Made by a program: the position numbers and the translations under genes. Below the pieces are notes generated by a model that saw only the letters and a program-made list of their open reading frames with translations, was not told the DNA's origin and searched no databases. From NCBI GenBank assembly GCA_017421915.1, contig JAFOHG010000107.1, positions 1 through 32,791 of the forward strand: a DNA stretch of 32,791 bases, given 5' to 3'. This stretch comes from Cellulosilyticum sp. (lineage in GTDB: Bacteria; Bacillota; Clostridia; Lachnospirales; Cellulosilyticaceae). Positions 1 through 7,418 of this stretch are shown here, one piece after another. Each line of letters begins with the position of its first letter. The first letter of the stretch is position 1.

Positions 1-533
1 CGAAGTCCTTCTCCAAAACGTTGATAATGTACAAGCTCTCTTTCACGTAAGAATCTAAGTGGGTCACAAACCTCTGGATCTTTAATAAGCCTTAATAAAT
101 TATCATAAGTTGTTCTTGCCTTTTGTTCTGCTGCCATATCTTCATGTAAATCAGTAATAATATCACCTTTAGATTGAAAATAAGTTGCTGTAAAAGGTGT
201 GCCAGATGCTGCTACTGGATAAAGTCCTGTTGTATGATCCACATAATAAGTTGCAAATGAACTACATTCAATTTGTTCTGGTGTCAAATCTCTAGTTAAT
301 TGATGAATAATCGCACAAATCATTTCCATATGTGCCATTTCTTCTGTACCTATATCTGTAAGTAATCCTGCTACTTTACGATTTCCTACGCTATAACGTT
401 GAGATAAATAACGCTGAGAGGCTGCAAGTTCCCCATCTGGCCCGCCAAATTGACTAATAATAAGTTGTGCCATTTCAGGATTTGTCTTTGTAATCTTTAC
501 AGGATACTGTAATCTCTTTTCATACATCCACAT
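1..533 (-). CDS. cotJC: Spore coat protein CotJC, manganese-catalase family (C-terminus cut by window edge)
   Basis: The frame opens at an ATG at 533 (MWMYEKRLQYPVKI...) and runs off the window with no stop, giving about 177 visible residues. CotJC belongs to the manganese-catalase ferritin-like family and is part of the inner spore coat. Visible family features are the EEMAHMEMICAII helix and a later REREVVHYQRFGE segment, which together carry the Glu/His ligands of a di-manganese four-helix bundle. The start lies 2 bases beyond the cotJB stop, with a GAGAGG ribosome-binding site inside the cotJB end, so it is the third gene of a cotJABC operon. By analogy with Bacillus, expression should be mother-cell specific; I could not pick out a convincing sigma-E promoter. 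The C-terminal end is outside the window. Confidence 0.93.
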   Translation of the reverse strand, partial: MWMYEKRLQYPVKITKTNPEMAQLIISQFGGPDGELAASQRYLSQRYSVGNRKVAGLLTDIGTEEMAHMEMICAIIHQLTRDLTPEQIECSSFATYYVDHTTGLYPVAASGTPFTATYFQSKGDIITDLHEDMAAEQKARTTYDNLLRLIKDPEVCDPLRFLRERELVHYQRFGEGL

Positions 534-534
534 A

Positions 535-792
535 TTAATTTGCCTCTCTTTCCCATGGCCATGGTTGTTCTCCCCAAGCCCAGCTATTTTCTACTTCTAC
601 ATCATTAATCGTTAATGGACCAAAATAAGCTGCATATTCTTTCATTGCTTTATCTAAGAGTTGCTTATATTTTTTATAATTTTCTAAAGCTTGCTTATCA
701 CAAGGGTGTGTATCTAAAAAAAGCACTGTATCATACACATTAAACCCTAATACACGAATTAAATCTAATAATTCATATTGCTCCTTTTTCAT
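535..792 (-). CDS. cotJB: Spore coat protein CotJB
   Basis: A small acidic protein of 85 residues from the ATG at 792; a GTG directly before it at 795 would add one residue. The C-terminal part has the Trp/Pro-rich ending typical of CotJB (ENSWAWGEQPWPWE). The N-terminal half is helical (YELLDLIRVLGFNVYDTVLFLDTH). It lies between cotJA and cotJC, touching the cotJA stop and leaving 2 bases before cotJC, as expected for a translationally coupled three-gene coat operon. The weak AGGGGTG upstream sits better with the ATG than with the GTG. In Bacillus the three CotJ proteins act together in coat assembly. No biochemical activity of CotJB is known to me. Confidence 0.92.
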   Translation of the reverse strand: MKKEQYELLDLIRVLGFNVYDTVLFLDTHPCDKQALENYKKYKQLLDKAMKEYAAYFGPLTINDVEVENSWAWGEQPWPWEREAN

Positions 793-794
793 CA

Positions 795-1064
795 CTATTT
801 ACACCCCTTTGATGCTTCAAATGGTAAATCTAATTCCTTAAAAATAGTACCACGCTTTAATGCCTCTTTAGGTTCATAAATCATTCTCCACTGTTGCCAA
901 GGTACATAAGCCATGGCAATTGGCATATTTTCCATATTACAATCTATTTTTTCATCGCAAGGTGTCTTCAGCCCCACGAACTCATTTAATTCCATTTTCA
1001 TATTAGAATCATTCATATCTCTTAAGTTGATAGGACGTCTTGAGGTATTCCTATTACTAATCAT
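795..1064 (-). CDS. cotJA: Spore coat associated protein CotJA
   Basis: An 89-residue protein starting at the ATG at 1064, with a strong AGGAGG ribosome-binding site at 1072-1077. The family signature is the C-terminal block with AMAYVPWQQW, followed by EPKEALKRGTIFKELDLPF, which is characteristic of CotJA. The N-terminal 45 residues are polar and probably disordered; they contain two cysteines near residues 36-42. It is the first gene of the cotJABC operon and diverges from feoAB across a 212-base AT-rich spacer. Its presence is direct evidence that the host makes endospores. Confidence 0.92.
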   Translation of the reverse strand: MISNRNTSRRPINLRDMNDSNMKMELNEFVGLKTPCDEKIDCNMENMPIAMAYVPWQQWRMIYEPKEALKRGTIFKELDLPFEASKGCK

Positions 1065-1160
1065 ACGTTTGCCTCCTAATTATTATTGTTCATGAGCTAA
1101 TCTTTTTGTGCTGACTAAACTCCCTAATAATATATTAACTTTCTCCAAATAAGTTCTATT

Positions 1161-1231
1161 TTTTTACATTTTTTTATTTTATAATTCATTTTTATTTTGC
1201 TATTAATAAATCACATTTTTACATTTTTTTA
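1161..1231 (+). repeat. Pair of identical 16-base direct repeats between cotJA and feoA
   Basis: The sequence TTTTTACATTTTTTTA occurs at 1161-1176 and again, unchanged, at 1216-1231, one copy every 55 bases. It lies in the divergent cotJA/feoA spacer, within about 60-115 bases of the feoA start. The T-richness lowers the significance. The copies could be paired promoter or operator elements. Confidence 0.45.
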
Positions 1232-1249
1232 CTATATATAAATTATAAT
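1218..1249 (+). promoter_or_regulatory. Candidate feoAB promoter region
   Basis: TTTACA at 1218-1223 could serve as a -35 element. TATAAT at 1244-1249 is a perfect -10, but the spacer would be 20 bases; AATTAT at 1241-1246 gives 17. The area is so AT-rich that the exact promoter cannot be fixed. I see no clear Fur or DtxR palindrome apart from AT-rich symmetry around the -10. Confidence 0.35.
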
Positions 1250-1276
1250 ATTTTATATAGATTAGAGGAGAAATAA

Positions 1277-1519
1277 ATGTCTCAAAATATACCACTCACC
1301 CAATTACACGAAGGCCAAAAAGCTCAAGTATCTATGTTACTTTCTACTGGAAATATTAGACGTCGTCTTCAAGATTTAGGAATTGTTGCTGGAACTTCTA
1401 TTGAATGTGTACAAAAAGGTCCAGGCGGTGATCCCATTGCTTATAAAATAAGAAATACAATTATTGCATTACGTTTAGAAGATGTGAATACTATTATAGT
1501 AACCACAAAGTTTAAATAA
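1277..1519 (+). CDS. feoA: Ferrous iron transport protein A
   Basis: A compact SH3-like protein of 80 residues. Family features are the N-terminal IPLTQLHEGQKAQV strand, the RRRLQDLGIVAGTSIECV segment and a C-terminal ALRLEDVNTIIV strand. FeoA is a small cytosolic accessory protein of the Feo system and is thought to contact or tune the FeoB GTPase. The start has a good AGAGGAG site just upstream. The next gene is feoB, 35 bases downstream, so the two form an operon for Fe(II) import, which suits an anaerobe. Regulation by an iron repressor is likely from family knowledge but cannot be shown here. Confidence 0.93.
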   Translation: MSQNIPLTQLHEGQKAQVSMLLSTGNIRRRLQDLGIVAGTSIECVQKGPGGDPIAYKIRNTIIALRLEDVNTIIVTTKFK

Positions 1520-1541
1520 GGTACTCTTAAAAATACCTTAT
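1516..1541 (+). promoter_or_regulatory. Intercistronic hairpin between feoA and feoB
   Basis: ATAAGGTA (1516-1523) and TACCTTAT (1534-1541) form a perfect 8-base-pair stem around a 10-base loop. The 5' arm includes the feoA stop codon. The 3' arm ends just before the feoB AAGGAG site and contains an upstream ATG at 1540. There is no U-run, so it is not a terminator. It may affect coupling or RNA processing. Confidence 0.5.
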
Positions 1542-1554
1542 GGAAGGAGTTTTT

Positions 1555-3660
1555 ATGCAATCCTATTCCTCTTATTTAGAAACTGCCTCTGCTGACTATA
1601 CTATTGCATTAGTAGGCAATCCTAACGTGGGCAAAAGTACTATTTTTAATCAATTAACTGGTCTTAAACAACATACTGGAAATTGGCCTGGAAAAACGGT
1701 TACTTTTGCAAAAGGTCATTATATGTATGAAAACCAATCCTATACCCTAATTGACCTACCTGGTATTTATTCTCTTGCTACACACTCTAAAGAAGAGGAG
1801 GTAACAAGAGATTTTATTTGTTTTAAACAACCCGATGCTGTTATTGTTGTTTGTGATGCAACTTGCTTAGAAAGAAATCTTAATCTTGCACTTCAAATTC
1901 TAGAACTTACTAAGCATGTTATCTTATGTGTTAATCTTATAGATGAAGCCCATAAGAAAAAAATTCATATTGATACGACACATCTTGCCCGCCTTTTGGG
2001 CATCCCTGTTATTCCTGTATGCGCCAAATCTTCTACCGGACTAGAGCAACTCTTATTAGAAGTCATGCGTCTTACACATTTTAAAACACATCTATCTACT
2101 TATAAATCTACCTTTAATCCTATACTTGAAGAAGCTTGCCTTCCTTTAATAGAATTTCTTCAAACTATACCTTGTTCTTGTGCATGTCCTCATTTTTTTG
2201 CTCTTAAACTTCTGCAAAATGAGGAAATTTTTTTATCTTATGTGAAGCAGTATTGCGACCTTAATCCTAATACTTCTCTATCTTTTCTAGAGGCTTTACA
2301 AAAGTCACATAATATTTTATCTAATCATCGTATAGATGCCACTTGCCTCCAAGATCTTATTGTAACGCATTATATACAACAAGCTGAATGGATTGCTCGT
2401 CAAGTCATTACACCTAAAGACGCTTCTATGGATCAACAAGACCGAAAAATCGATAGACTCTTTATAGGAAAATATACACGTTTTCCTATTATGGCTTTAC
2501 TGTTAGCTTTTATTCTGTGGCTCACTATAGTAGGGGCTAATTATCCTTCTGATTTGCTTTTTAATTTATTTTCTAGACTTGAAACTTTTCTTTCTTCTCT
2601 TCTACTTAATCTTGGTATACCTTCCACACTCATTTCATTGCTTATTGAAGGTGTGTATCGTATCTTAACTTGGGTAGTTGCTGTTATGCTTCCTCCTATG
2701 GCTATCTTTTTTCCACTCTTTACCTTGCTTGAAGATGTAGGTTATTTGCCACGTATCGCATTTAATTTAGACCATTGCTTTAAACAATGTCATGCCTGTG
2801 GTAAGCAAGCTTTAACGATGTGTATGGGATTAGGATGTAATGCTGTAGGCATTGAAGGTTGTCGAATTATTGATTCTCCACGAGAACGTCTTATTGCTTT
2901 ACTTACCAATAGTCTTATGCCTTGTAATGGTCGCTTTCCTACATTAATTCTTCTTATTAATATGTTTTTTATAACCAATTTCTTTTATGTACCATCTTCT
3001 CTAATAGCTACACTTTTACTACTATTAGCTATTTTACTCAGCATTTTTCTTACCTTTTTCACTTCATGGCTCTTATCTCAAACATTCCTTAAAGGTCTTC
3101 CCTCTTCTTTTACACTAGAACTTCCCCCTTACCGAAAACCTCAAATTATCCAAACTTTAATCCGTTCCTTACTAGATCGCACACTTTATGTTTTAAGACG
3201 TTCAGTCTGTGTGGCGGCCCCAGCTGGTCTAGTCATTTGGCTTTTAGCCCATATTACACTTGGCGAGCATACTTTACTTTATGAGATGACTGATTTTCTT
3301 GACCCATTTGCCCGTCTTTTTGGCTTAAATGGCATTATTCTAACTGCTTTTATATTAGGTATTCCTGCTAACGAAATTATTTTTCCTATCATTATGATGA
3401 TTTATATGTCTTCTAATACCATCATGCCCCTACTTCAATCTCATGAAATAAAAATGATTCTTTTAAATAGTGACTGGACACCCGTTACCGCCTTATGTAC
3501 TTTAATTTTCTTACTCTTCCACTGGCCTTGTTCTACTACACTACTTACTATTTATAAAGAAACCAAAAGCATAAAATGGACTACTATAGCTTTTCTAATT
3601 CCTACTTTATTGGGATTTTTCCTTTGCTTTGTAGTCACTCAAATAACATCCTTCTTTTAA
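1555..3660 (+). CDS. feoB: Ferrous iron transporter FeoB (GTPase-permease)
   Basis: An inner-membrane Fe(II) importer with an N-terminal G domain. Visible motifs are the P-loop GNPNVGKST at about residues 21-29, the switch-I NWPGKT, DLPG at about 67-70 and NLID near 126. The middle and C-terminal parts are membrane-embedded and contain the two gate-type segments, including GCNAVGIEGCRIIDSPRER with SLMPCNGRFP, and the terminal FHWPCSTTLLTIYKET. I chose the ATG at 1555 because AAGGAG at 1544-1549 is correctly spaced for it. An in-frame ATG at 1540 lies upstream of that site, inside a hairpin. The 701-residue length is normal for a Gram-positive FeoB. It forms an operon with feoA and is followed by a strong terminator. 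Confidence 0.96.
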   Translation: MQSYSSYLETASADYTIALVGNPNVGKSTIFNQLTGLKQHTGNWPGKTVTFAKGHYMYENQSYTLIDLPGIYSLATHSKEEEVTRDFICFKQPDAVIVVCDATCLERNLNLALQILELTKHVILCVNLIDEAHKKKIHIDTTHLARLLGIPVIPVCAKSSTGLEQLLLEVMRLTHFKTHLSTYKSTFNPILEEACLPLIEFLQTIPCSCACPHFFALKLLQNEEIFLSYVKQYCDLNPNTSLSFLEALQKSHNILSNHRIDATCLQDLIVTHYIQQAEWIARQVITPKDASMDQQDRKIDRLFIGKYTRFPIMALLLAFILWLTIVGANYPSDLLFNLFSRLETFLSSLLLNLGIPSTLISLLIEGVYRILTWVVAVMLPPMAIFFPLFTLLEDVGYLPRIAFNLDHCFKQCHACGKQALTMCMGLGCNAVGIEGCRIIDSPRERLIALLTNSLMPCNGRFPTLILLINMFFITNFFYVPSSLIATLLLLLAILLSIFLTFFTSWLLSQTFLKGLPSSFTLELPPYRKPQIIQTLIRSLLDRTLYVLRRSVCVAAPAGLVIWLLAHITLGEHTLLYEMTDFLDPFARLFGLNGIILTAFILGIPANEIIFPIIMMIYMSSNTIMPLLQSHEIKMILLNSDWTPVTALCTLIFLLFHWPCSTTLLTIYKETKSIKWTTIAFLIPTLLGFFLCFVVTQITSFF

Positions 3661-3681
3661 AATTATAGTAATTATTTTCTT

Positions 3682-3717
3682 AAAATAAAAAGTGGATCTA
3701 TGCCCACTTTTTATTTT
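3682..3717 (+). terminator. Terminator after feoB
   Basis: A 14-base-pair perfect stem with GTGG/CCAC at its tip, an 8-base loop and A/T-rich base runs on both sides. It lies 22 bases past the feoB stop. The T-run on the plus strand makes it an intrinsic terminator. Confidence 0.85.
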
Positions 3718-3772
3718 TCATCATTTTACTAAGCCTACTATCTTTTCTAAAAGAGTTTTTCTATTCTTTTAT

Positions 3773-3802
3773 GTATAACTCTGGACATGAGTGGATAAGA
3801 TG
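3773..3802 (+). promoter_or_regulatory. Possible forespore-type (sigma-F-like) promoter before dedA
   Basis: GTATA at 3773-3777, a 15-base spacer and GGATAAGATG at 3793-3802 resemble the sigma-F/sigma-G pattern, with one mismatch in the -10 (G where A is expected). Recognised by eye only; a chance match is quite possible. Confidence 0.25.
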
Positions 3803-3886
3803 TACAGATAGCTTTTTTATCTTTACTAGATATTAAACCCTATTTATTTTCTAGCATTATCTTATTATATGTAAAGGAGTGTTATC

Positions 3887-4504
3887 ATGCCCTCATTAAG
3901 TCACTTTCTTGTTTTTATGATGTCTTTAATTGGACAACTTGGTTATACTGGTGTTTTTCTTGTCATTGGTTTAGAATATGCTTGTTTTCCTATCCCTAGT
4001 GAAATTGTACTCCCTTTTGTCGGTATGAGTATTCCACAAACTGCTCTTGAATTTTTACCTGCTTTTTTAGTAAGCATTGTAGCTGGACTTACAGGTTCTC
4101 TTGTTTGTTATTTAATTGGTTTATATGGTGGTACACCACTTTTGAGAAAACTCAGTGAAAGAAGTAGCCAACTGGAAAAGGCTTTAACTATTTTTAACCA
4201 TTGGTTTGAAAAATATGGACGTTGGGCTGTTCTTTTCTCTCGTATCATTCCGCTTACTAGAACTTACATCTCTCTTTTTGCCGGTGTTAATAAAATGCCA
4301 CTGTCTGCCTTTTTCTTATATTCATCTACTGGTATTGCAATCTGGAACCTTGTTTTGATGAGCTTAGGTTTTTATCTTGGACATAACTGGCAACTTATTG
4401 AAGGAATCTTAAATACTTATAGTCATATCGTTCTTATACTTATTGCACTGGTACTTGTAGGTTATCTAGCTTTCAAATGGCACAAATCCCATTCAAAAGC
4501 ATAA
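3887..4504 (+). CDS. DedA-family membrane protein (VTT/SNARE-associated domain)
   Basis: A 205-residue polytopic protein of the DedA family, whose members act in phospholipid or undecaprenyl-phosphate translocation and membrane homeostasis. Visible family features are the N-terminal re-entrant segment with LEYACFPIPSEIVLPFVG, the glycine-rich helix GSLVCYLIGLYGG, the conserved FSRIIPLTRTYISLFAG, and two further C-terminal helices. The Glu of the first motif and the Arg residues of SRIIPLTR are family-conserved and needed for function in studied relatives. The start follows an AAAGGAG site. It is flanked by the feoB terminator and the patatin leader and looks like a single-gene unit. The exact lipid substrate cannot be told from sequence. 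Confidence 0.9.
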   Translation: MPSLSHFLVFMMSLIGQLGYTGVFLVIGLEYACFPIPSEIVLPFVGMSIPQTALEFLPAFLVSIVAGLTGSLVCYLIGLYGGTPLLRKLSERSSQLEKALTIFNHWFEKYGRWAVLFSRIIPLTRTYISLFAGVNKMPLSAFFLYSSTGIAIWNLVLMSLGFYLGHNWQLIEGILNTYSHIVLILIALVLVGYLAFKWHKSHSKA

Positions 4505-4522
4505 ACTTATTCGTTTATTGAT

Positions 4523-4551
4523 TTGTGTGACTTAAAATTTTATATTATAAT
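4523..4551 (+). promoter_or_regulatory. Sigma-A-type promoter of the patatin gene
   Basis: TTGTGT (4523-4528), 17-base spacer, TATAAT (4546-4551). A start near 4558 would give a leader of about 165 nt before the patatin ATG at 4723, holding all the inverted repeats described next. Confidence 0.6.
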
Positions 4552-4594
4552 ATGATATAATTATTAAAATTTTACTTTTTATTGTCACATTATA

Positions 4595-4700
4595 GAGAAA
4601 CCAATTATAAGCTTGAGTTATTCATCCATTTAATTTGGTTTGTCTCAATGATTTCACATTACTAAAAATGATGAATAACTCAAATTTATAAATGTGAAAT
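4595..4700 (+). promoter_or_regulatory. Structured leader with three interlocked stems upstream of the patatin gene
   Basis: Three complementary pairs overlap in an interleaved order. A (4595-4606) can pair with A' (4632-4646, small bulges). B (4613-4626) pairs perfectly over 14 bases with B' (4670-4683). C (4651-4660) pairs perfectly over 10 bases with C' (4691-4700). B lies inside A-A', C lies inside B-B', and B' lies inside C-C'. The stems therefore form pseudoknots or exclude one another. A second copy of TCACATT at 4585-4591 can also pair with C'. C' ends 6 bases before the AAAGGAGG ribosome-binding site. No known riboswitch consensus was recognised. Confidence 0.6.
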
Positions 4701-4722
4701 CTATATAAAGGAGGAATACACA

Positions 4723-5595
4723 ATGACCTCAAAAATAGGTTTAATAGCTGAGGGTGGTGGTATGCGTGGTGCTTATACTGCTGGTATTCTAGAAGTGTTT
4801 CTAGAGCATAATATTGATTTTCCTTATGCTATTGGTGTATCAGCAGGTGCCAATACACTTTGCTCTTATTTATCTAAACAAAATTTACGCAATAAACGAC
4901 TGTATACTGAGTGGATTACTGATAAGCGTTTTATTAATTGGCGTAATTTATTTACAGAAGGCGCGTATTTTGGTATGCACTTTCTTTTTAACGAACTTCC
5001 CGTCCACTTAGATCCATTTGACTTTAAAGCCTTTAAAAATAATCCTGCTACCTTTAAAGTTGGTGTCACTAATTGCTTTACTGGTCAATGTGAATTTATG
5101 GAACCCAAACTTTCACCTTCATTAGAGGATAGTGATGAAATACTGAAAGCTTCTAGTAGCTTACCTTTTATGTCTAAAATGGTCTATTTAAATGGTACCC
5201 CTTATTTAGACGGTGGTATTAGTAACTCTATCCCTATTGATCAGGCTGAAAAAGATGGATTCACCTATAATGTGGTTATTCTAACGCGTAATGCCAATTA
5301 TCGTAAAACCTATTCCAAAAAGATGGATATTTTTGCTAAACATAGCCTGAAACGTTACCCCCAATTAGCGAAAGCTATTGGACAACGTGCTCAAATGTAT
5401 AATCGCACCTTAGATTATTTAAAAAAACAGGAACAAGAGGGAAAGGTTTTTATTTTTAGACCTAATCAACCTCTTGAAGTAGACCGATGTGAAAAAGATC
5501 CAGCTAAACTTGCCAAACTCTATAATCAAGGCTATGAAGAAGCAGTTAATCAGCTTCCTCAGCTATTAAACTGGATGAAATCTGTTTCAAACTAA
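4723..5595 (+). CDS. Patatin-like phospholipase
   Basis: A predicted serine acyl-hydrolase of 290 residues acting on phospholipids or lysophospholipids in the cytosol; it has no signal peptide. The oxyanion loop EGGGMRGAYTAG is at residues 10-21. The nucleophile elbow GVSAG is at 38-42 (Ser40). The catalytic Asp is in YLDGG (Asp163), giving the Ser-Asp dyad of the patatin fold. The family type is that of Escherichia coli YjjU and Bacillus-clade homologues with a lysine-rich C-terminal half. Translation starts after an AAAGGAGG site at 4707-4714. The gene is a single transcription unit with its own sigma-A-like promoter, a structured leader and a long terminator. The lipid substrate is not known. 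The preceding DedA gene also concerns membrane lipids, but a functional link is only a guess. Confidence 0.92.
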   Translation: MTSKIGLIAEGGGMRGAYTAGILEVFLEHNIDFPYAIGVSAGANTLCSYLSKQNLRNKRLYTEWITDKRFINWRNLFTEGAYFGMHFLFNELPVHLDPFDFKAFKNNPATFKVGVTNCFTGQCEFMEPKLSPSLEDSDEILKASSSLPFMSKMVYLNGTPYLDGGISNSIPIDQAEKDGFTYNVVILTRNANYRKTYSKKMDIFAKHSLKRYPQLAKAIGQRAQMYNRTLDYLKKQEQEGKVFIFRPNQPLEVDRCEKDPAKLAKLYNQGYEEAVNQLPQLLNWMKSVSN

Positions 5596-5643
5596 TACAA
5601 TGCATTCTATTTGAAATAACCCATAGTATACTTCCACTATATA

Positions 5644-5697
5644 GACAATAAAATACGGACCATCCTATCCATTAGGCTAATCCGTATTTTTATTGTC
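5644..5697. terminator. Bidirectional terminator between the patatin gene and ybaK
   Basis: GACAATAAAATACGGA (5644-5659) pairs with 5681-5697, with one extra T as a bulge. The loop contains a small CCTA/TAGG stem. A- and T-runs on both sides suit convergent genes. Confidence 0.85.
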
Positions 5698-5715
5698 TTA
5701 TAATCTTAAGATTTA

Positions 5716-6195
5716 CTATGCCTTCGTTAAATCTTCAAAACTTGCATTGATATATTGACTAAGTGCCTCTGGGACTAGCGTAACTTGTACCCCTATTTTT
5801 CCTCCACTAACTGTTATCTCTTCTAAATCTTTTGCACTCTCATGAATAAAAGTAGGAAAAGCTTTCTTCATACCAATAGGGCTACATCCTCCTCTAATAT
5901 AACCAGTTACTTTTTGCAAGTCTTTTACATGAAGCATTTCTATACTCTTTTCTCCTGCTACTTGTCCTGCTTTTTTTAAATCTAATTCCAAATTTACTGG
6001 GATTACAAAGACATAATTTGCTTTTGATTTCCCTACTGCTACTAAGGTTTTAAAAACTTGATGTTCAGGTTTTCCAATTTTAGTTGCAACTGCTTGTCCA
6101 TCTATTTTCCCATCTTTTACTTCATATGTGGTCATCTCATATGGAATCTTTGCTTGCTCTAATAAACGCATCACATTTGTCTTTAAATTAGCCAT
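5716..6195 (-). CDS. ybaK: Cys-tRNA(Pro)/Cys-tRNA(Cys) deacylase, YbaK/EbsC type
   Basis: An editing enzyme that hydrolyses mischarged Cys-tRNA(Pro) in trans. The YbaK fold is indicated by KTNVMRLLEQAKIPYEMTTYEV at the N-terminus, the VFKTLVAVGKSKANYVFVIPV core with the catalytic-type Lys, AGEKSIEMLHVKDLQKVTGYIRGGCSPIG, and a C-terminal GGKIGVQV. The start is placed at the ATG at 6195 (MANLKTNVM) because AGAGGAGAG sits just before it. An upstream in-frame ATG at 6222 would place that site inside the gene. The product is 159 residues, normal for the family. It is convergent with the patatin gene and appears monocistronic. Confidence 0.93.
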   Translation of the reverse strand: MANLKTNVMRLLEQAKIPYEMTTYEVKDGKIDGQAVATKIGKPEHQVFKTLVAVGKSKANYVFVIPVNLELDLKKAGQVAGEKSIEMLHVKDLQKVTGYIRGGCSPIGMKKAFPTFIHESAKDLEEITVSGGKIGVQVTLVPEALSQYINASFEDLTKA

Positions 6196-6327
6196 TTTTA
6201 ATCTCTCCTCTTTGCTTTCCACTCTCTAAGATAGTCTTATTATAGCACAATATTTTAATCATACTGCTTTTATAATGGGCTATCTTTAACAATTTAGTCC
6301 TTACTTACATCTTAAGCCATTATATAA

Positions 6328-6357
6328 AAATAAGGAGGATTTAAATCCCCCTTATTT
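6328..6357 (-). terminator. Terminator of the ABC importer operon
   Basis: A stem of about 14 pairs with one A/C mismatch around TTTAAA, overlapping the stop codon of the binding-protein gene. On the minus strand it is followed by TTTTTATAT. Confidence 0.75.
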
Positions 6358-7359
6358 CACCGCTTGCTCAGCAAATGTTGTATTTACAATTTCTGTATAA
6401 GCTGGTCTTTCATTAAGTTCTCCTGCAAGTTCCATAACATCCATTAAATGATTCAAACTTTCTTCTTTTAAAATTGGGTCTGTGCACCATGTATCGTTAT
6501 CCTTATAACGCTGAACAACTTTTACTAAATCACTACGTTCAATTTCATTAAACTGTGGCGCAATTATATCTGCAATCTCCTCAGCTGAATGATTTGCCAC
6601 ATATTGTTGCCCTTTATAAATGGCATTTGTAAAACGCTGTACTAAATCTGGATTTTGCTCCATATAACTTGCCAAACAAGAGTAAGCCGTATAAGGAATT
6701 TCTCCTGAAAGCTGTCCCATAGAAGCTATAACATAGCCATCTCCTGATGCTTCTACTTGAGTAGCTGTTGGTTCAAATAAGGTAACAAAGTCACCCTCTC
6801 CCCCTATAAAGGCACCACCCATAGCCGAAAATTGAATATCTGTCCTCACAAAAGTCTCACCTTTTGCTACATTTTTACCTAATGTTAATCCATTTTGCTT
6901 TAATACATATTCTAATGTCATTTCCGGCATGCCGCCCTTACGTCCCCCAATCAATTCCTTCCCTTTTAAATCATCAAAGGTAAAGTTTTCTATTGGTTCA
7001 CGACCTACTAAAAAGGTTCCATCACGTTTTGTAACTTGAGCAAAATTAATAGCATAGTCTTTACTACCTTGATTATATACATAAATCGAAGACTCTGGCC
7101 CCATAAATCCAATCTGTGCTTCATTTGATAACAATGCTGCCATTGTCTTATCTGCACCTTGTGTGAGTAATAGATCTACATTGATGCCCTCTTCCTCAAA
7201 GAAGCCTGCTTCAATAGCTACATATTGTGGTGCATAAAAAACAGAATGCGTTACTTCTGCTATTGTTATTTTACTCATCTTTTCTTGTCCGCAACCTGTT
7301 AGCATACATACTAAGCCTATTACAAGTAGCAAAATGAAACGTAGTTTAATCTTCTTCAT
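6352..7359 (-). CDS. ABC importer substrate-binding lipoprotein (SsuA/NMT1-THI5 type)
   Basis: The extracellular ligand-binding component of an ABC importer, 335 residues. A short positively charged N-terminus and hydrophobic stretch end in the lipobox LTGC, with the lipidated Cys at residue 23. The mature part begins KITIAEVTHSVFYAPQYVAIEAGFFEEEGINVDLL, the standard opening of the NMT1/SsuA family. It is followed by GADKTMAALLSNEAQIGFMGPES. Members bind thiamine-pyrimidine precursors, alkanesulfonates, nitrate or related small compounds, and the ligand cannot be assigned here. It is the last gene of a three-gene operon (ATPase, permease, binding protein), 59 bases after the permease, with its own GAGGTG site. 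No TPP riboswitch is visible upstream of the operon. Confidence 0.9.
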   Translation of the reverse strand: MKKIKLRFILLLVIGLVCMLTGCGQEKMSKITIAEVTHSVFYAPQYVAIEAGFFEEEGINVDLLLTQGADKTMAALLSNEAQIGFMGPESSIYVYNQGSKDYAINFAQVTKRDGTFLVGREPIENFTFDDLKGKELIGGRKGGMPEMTLEYVLKQNGLTLGKNVAKGETFVRTDIQFSAMGGAFIGGEGDFVTLFEPTATQVEASGDGYVIASMGQLSGEIPYTAYSCLASYMEQNPDLVQRFTNAIYKGQQYVANHSAEEIADIIAPQFNEIERSDLVKVVQRYKDNDTWCTDPILKEESLNHLMDVMELAGELNERPAYTEIVNTTFAEQAVK

Positions 7360-7418
7360 AATGCTTCACCTCAAATGGAATTTATTTACATTCTCATAAT
7401 AGGATATGCGCAGTCTAG

